Source: Rhodoferax sp. (GTDB lineage Bacteria; Pseudomonadota; Gammaproteobacteria; Burkholderiales; Burkholderiaceae_C). Taken from it: a stretch of DNA of 7,437 nt. The stretch is taken from assembly GCA_017880985.1 (NCBI GenBank), contig JADGRK010000114.1:1-7437 (forward strand), in the 5' to 3' direction. Within the stretch, counting starts at the first letter, position 1; every line of letters begins with the position of its first letter. Below the pieces are notes generated by a model. The model did no database searches and was not told the origin of the DNA. It saw only the letters and a list, made by a program, of their open reading frames with translations. Shown piece by piece: positions 5,429-7,437 of the stretch. The position numbers were made by a program, and so were the translations under genes.

Positions 5429-5457
5429 TTCAACTCCAAAATATCAATAGGTCAGTC

Positions 5458-5528
5458 TGTCATCCCGGGTTTGACCCGGGATCCAGTTGTTGGCGAGCAC
5501 TGGATTGCGGATCGAGTCCGCAATGACA
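5458..5528. repeat. Bipartite palindromic dispersed repeat (TGTCAT...ATGACA)
   Basis: The element is nested. TGTCAT (5458-5463) pairs with ATGACA (5523-5528), and ATCCAG (5481-5486) pairs with CTGGAT (5500-5505). The left arm is a CCCGGGT/ACCCGGG hairpin with loop TTG (5464-5480); the right arm is a TGCGGA/TCCGCA hairpin (5506-5522). This is the form of the common proteobacterial repeat that reads through as VIPGLTRDP or related peptides. It occupies most of the 118-base gap between the Fe-S protein gene and DUF3501. Confidence 0.8.
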
Positions 5529-5546
5529 GATTTATCGAAAGCCCTT

Positions 5547-6896
5547 TTATTTCAGTCCGTAAGCCTTGGCGACCAGGCTCAAGGGATGCTGCAATTCCGG
5601 TGTTCCGAGCTGATTGACGTCAAACCCCTGCGCGATGTGGTGCCCGCCCAGCGGGCAATCGGAACTGATGTAGTCGGGCTTGCTGCCGTCTTTCATGCTC
5701 GCCATGCCCTTGAACAGCGGCTTGCCAATTTTCATGGCCTGCTCGTGATGGGCTTTCTTCACGCCAAAGGTGCCTGCGTGGCCCGAGCAGCGCTCAAAGG
5801 TGTTGATGGTTGTACCCGGAATCATCTTGAGCATTTCTTCGGTTTTCTTGCCAATGTTTTGCACCCGACCGTGGCACGGAATCTGGTAGCTCACGTTGCC
5901 CAGCGGCACCGGGAATTCGGTTTTGAGCAGGCCGTCTCGCTTGCGCTGCATCAGGTATTCAAACGGATCCCACATCGCGTCTTTAACCAGTTGCACATCC
6001 GCATCGTCGGGGTACATCAGCGGGATTTCCTGCTTGAACATCAGCGCGCAGCTGGGCACCGCGGCCAGAATCGCGTAGCCCTCTTTGGCATATTTAGCCA
6101 GCACCGGAATGTTGGCTTCTTTGGCAGCGTTGACCGATTCCAGATCGCCCAACTCCAGCTTGGGCATGCCGCAGCATTTTTCCTTTTCGACGATCACGTA
6201 GGGAATGTCGTTGTGGTCCAGGATTTTGAGCAAATCCAGGCCAATGCCGGGTTCGTTGTAGTTGATGAAACAGGTGGCAAAAATGGCAACTTTGCCGGGA
6301 GTCTTGGCACCATCCGTCACTACCGTGGCTTTGGCTTCGGGTGTGCCTGAACGGAATTTCTTGCTGGCCAATGACGGCAGCCAGGCGTTTTTGTCCACCC
6401 CCGCCACGCGCTCCATGACGCTGCGCGCCAGCTTGGTCTGATTCACGGCGTTGGCGATTTGCACCACGATCGGGATACCGGCCAACTGGCCGTGCACATC
6501 GGTCGAGGCCAGAAACTTTTCAGCGGCGCTCACATCGCCTTTCTTGAACTTGATCGCCTTGGCACGCAGCATGGTATGCGGGAAGTCCAGATTGAACTGA
6601 TGCGGCGGCACATAGGGGCACTTGGTCATGTAGCACAGGTCACACAGGTAGCACTGGTCCACCACTTTCCAATAGTCTTTTTTATCAACCCCACCAACCT
6701 CCATGGTCTTGCTCTCGTCCACCAGATCGAACAGCGTAGGGAATGAGCCACACAGACTGACGCAGCGGCGGCAACCGTGGCAGATGTCAAAGATGCGCTC
6801 CAGTTCGGTAAAGGTGGCGGCTTCGTTGTAATAGTCCGGCCCCTTCCAGTCGATGGGGTGGCGGGTGGGAGCCGAAAGGTTGCCTTCTGTTGCCAT
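5547..6896 (-). CDS. (Fe-S)-binding oxidoreductase with two [4Fe-4S] sites and CCG domains (GlpC/HdrB-like)
   Basis: This 449-residue protein has a ferredoxin-like N-terminal half with two cysteine clusters: C39, C42, C45, C49 (ICHGCRRCVSLCGSFP) and C82, C85, C88, C93 (QCYLCDLCYMTKCPY). The second has four residues, not three, before the last Cys. The C-terminal half is of the cysteine-rich CCG type found in GlpC, LutA/GlcF and heterodisulfide reductase HdrB: C209, KCCGMP with C241-C242, and C283. A second, altered copy has C341 (PCHG), C370 (RCSGHAG) and C414 (DCPLGGHH), where CCG has become CSG. No membrane segment or signal peptide is seen. The start at 6896 (MATEGN) is chosen over an in-frame alternative at 6971, whose extra 25 residues fall in the intergenic hairpin. 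Lying between rubrerythrin and DUF3501, it may pass electrons to rubrerythrin; that is inference. Confidence 0.92.
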   Translation of the reverse strand: MATEGNLSAPTRHPIDWKGPDYYNEAATFTELERIFDICHGCRRCVSLCGSFPTLFDLVDESKTMEVGGVDKKDYWKVVDQCYLCDLCYMTKCPYVPPHQFNLDFPHTMLRAKAIKFKKGDVSAAEKFLASTDVHGQLAGIPIVVQIANAVNQTKLARSVMERVAGVDKNAWLPSLASKKFRSGTPEAKATVVTDGAKTPGKVAIFATCFINYNEPGIGLDLLKILDHNDIPYVIVEKEKCCGMPKLELGDLESVNAAKEANIPVLAKYAKEGYAILAAVPSCALMFKQEIPLMYPDDADVQLVKDAMWDPFEYLMQRKRDGLLKTEFPVPLGNVSYQIPCHGRVQNIGKKTEEMLKMIPGTTINTFERCSGHAGTFGVKKAHHEQAMKIGKPLFKGMASMKDGSKPDYISSDCPLGGHHIAQGFDVNQLGTPELQHPLSLVAKAYGLK

Positions 6897-6977
6897 GGTG
6901 TAATTTCCAGGAAAGATTTTTGATTGTTCTGCATTGGGCGCTGCAAGCAACGCCCAACACAGACTAATCAATCAAGA
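6897..6977 (-). promoter_or_regulatory. Rubrerythrin / Fe-S gene spacer with a hairpin
   Basis: The 81-base gap holds an exact inverted repeat, TTGGGCG (6934-6940) with CGCCCAA (6951-6957). In the minus-strand RNA the stem extends inward through a G-U pair and TGC/GCA. No U-run follows, so partial termination, attenuation or RNA processing that keeps rubrerythrin transcript in excess are all possible. GGAA lies about 12 bases before the Fe-S gene ATG, a weak ribosome site. Confidence 0.55.
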
Positions 6978-7400
6978 TCAATCCGCCAACTCGGCCAACG
7001 CCTTGGCGTAGCGGTTGGCGTGAGAACGCTCGGCCTTGGCCAGGGTCTCAAACCAGTCGGCGACTTCGTCATGACCTTCGTTACGCGCGGTCTTGGCCAT
7101 GCCGGGGTACATGTCGGTGTACTCATGGGTTTCGCCAGCCACCGCTGACTTGAGGTTGTCACGGGTGGCGCCAAAAGGCAGGCCGGTAGCGGGGTCGCCA
7201 CAGGTCTCAAGCCACTCCAGGTGCCCGTGCGCGTGGCCGGTTTCACCCTCTGCGGTTGAGCGGAACAGCGCTGCCACATCCGGCTGACCTTCAACGTCGG
7301 CCTTGTTTGCAAAATACAAATAACGGCGATTGGCCTGTGACTCGCCTGCGAAGGCGGCTTTCAGGTTGTCTTCCGTCTTGGAGCCTTTGAGTGCTGCCAT
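6978..7400 (-). CDS. Rubrerythrin (diiron domain only, no rubredoxin domain)
   Basis: Rubrerythrins are cytoplasmic diiron proteins that reduce hydrogen peroxide to water. The 140 residues make one four-helix ferritin-like domain. The expected ligands are visible: Glu20 (AGES), Glu53 and His56 (EGETGHA), Glu90 and Glu93 (GETHEY), and Glu124 with His127 (KAERSH). The two halves each contain an NLK...AGE motif, reflecting the family's internal duplication. Classical rubrerythrin has about 190 residues and ends in a C-x2-C rubredoxin domain; here the protein stops after helix four and holds a single Cys67, so an outside electron donor is needed. The Fe-S protein just downstream is a natural candidate. 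AGGAGA lies seven bases before the ATG, a strong ribosome site. It is the first gene of the minus-strand set. Confidence 0.95.
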   Translation of the reverse strand: MAALKGSKTEDNLKAAFAGESQANRRYLYFANKADVEGQPDVAALFRSTAEGETGHAHGHLEWLETCGDPATGLPFGATRDNLKSAVAGETHEYTDMYPGMAKTARNEGHDEVADWFETLAKAERSHANRYAKALAELAD

Positions 7401-7437
7401 GGAAATCTCCTAAAGTTAAAGAAAACGCGTTTGCTTT
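7401..7437 (-). promoter_or_regulatory. Rubrerythrin leader: strong ribosome site and AAACGCGTTT palindrome
   Basis: Upstream of the rubrerythrin ATG the minus strand reads TTTAGGAGATTTCC, a near-ideal ribosome site. The ten-base palindrome AAACGCGTTT lies at 7423-7432. It could be part of an operator, but the promoter itself lies beyond the window edge and no OxyR or Fur site can be judged. Confidence 0.5.

Noticed and set aside
5487..6350. Long plus-strand open frame opposite the Fe-S protein gene
   Set aside because: It runs antisense to a clear multi-cysteine protein, has no family resemblance, and begins inside the dispersed repeat. Such frames are common opposite GC-rich genes.
6897..6971. 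Upstream extension of the Fe-S protein to 6971
   Set aside because: The extra residues do not resemble the family, would be encoded by the intergenic hairpin, and MATEGN at 6896 looks like a natural N-terminus.

Overview
The window looks like chromosomal DNA from a Gram-negative betaproteobacterium, probably Burkholderiales and most like Comamonadaceae (Rhodoferax or Polaromonas type). This rests on the high GC content, the remembered form of several proteins (a YihY/BrkB membrane protein, a long QueF, a 258-residue YaaA, and a rubrerythrin / Fe-S protein / DUF3501 trio), and short intergenic repeats built on GCTAT...ATAGC and TAGCTGCTTGCGCTTATT, which I associate with that family. The taxon is an inference; no rRNA or other marker gene is present.

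Layout. At 1-228 (minus) is the start of a lipoprotein with collagen-like Gly-X-Thr triplets, cut by the window edge. At 403-957 (minus) is a 184-residue soluble protein whose C-terminal part resembles the toxin-binding domain of MbcA/ParS/Xre-type antitoxins, with no toxin beside it. At 1166-2083 (plus) is a six-helix YihY/BrkB-family membrane protein, the only plus-strand gene. From 7400 down to 2137 six minus-strand genes follow one another in transcription order: rubrerythrin, a two-[4Fe-4S] CCG-domain oxidoreductase, a DUF3501 protein, yaaA, an alpha/beta hydrolase and queF.

The six genes may form one transcription unit with a peroxide and iron theme. Rubrerythrin reduces peroxide, the Fe-S protein could supply electrons, DUF3501 is a family I know as a companion of these two but whose function is unknown, and YaaA limits iron-dependent peroxide damage. 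DUF3501 and yaaA are almost contiguous, and the hydrolase and queF share an ATGA stop/start overlap. Three junctions carry different repeat-like elements: a bipartite palindrome (5458-5528), a GGGCTATAGCCC element that reaches the hydrolase start codon (3988-4040), and a CCCTCACCC-type repeat that has become the hydrolase C-terminus (3041-3075).

No tRNA, rRNA, CRISPR array, transposase or phage gene was seen. The strongest candidate for little-described biology is the rubrerythrin / Fe-S protein / DUF3501 set with yaaA attached. Smaller points are perfect hairpins overlapping the 3' ends of two genes, a Shine-Dalgarno-containing palindrome before the BrkB-type gene, and the orphan antitoxin-like protein.
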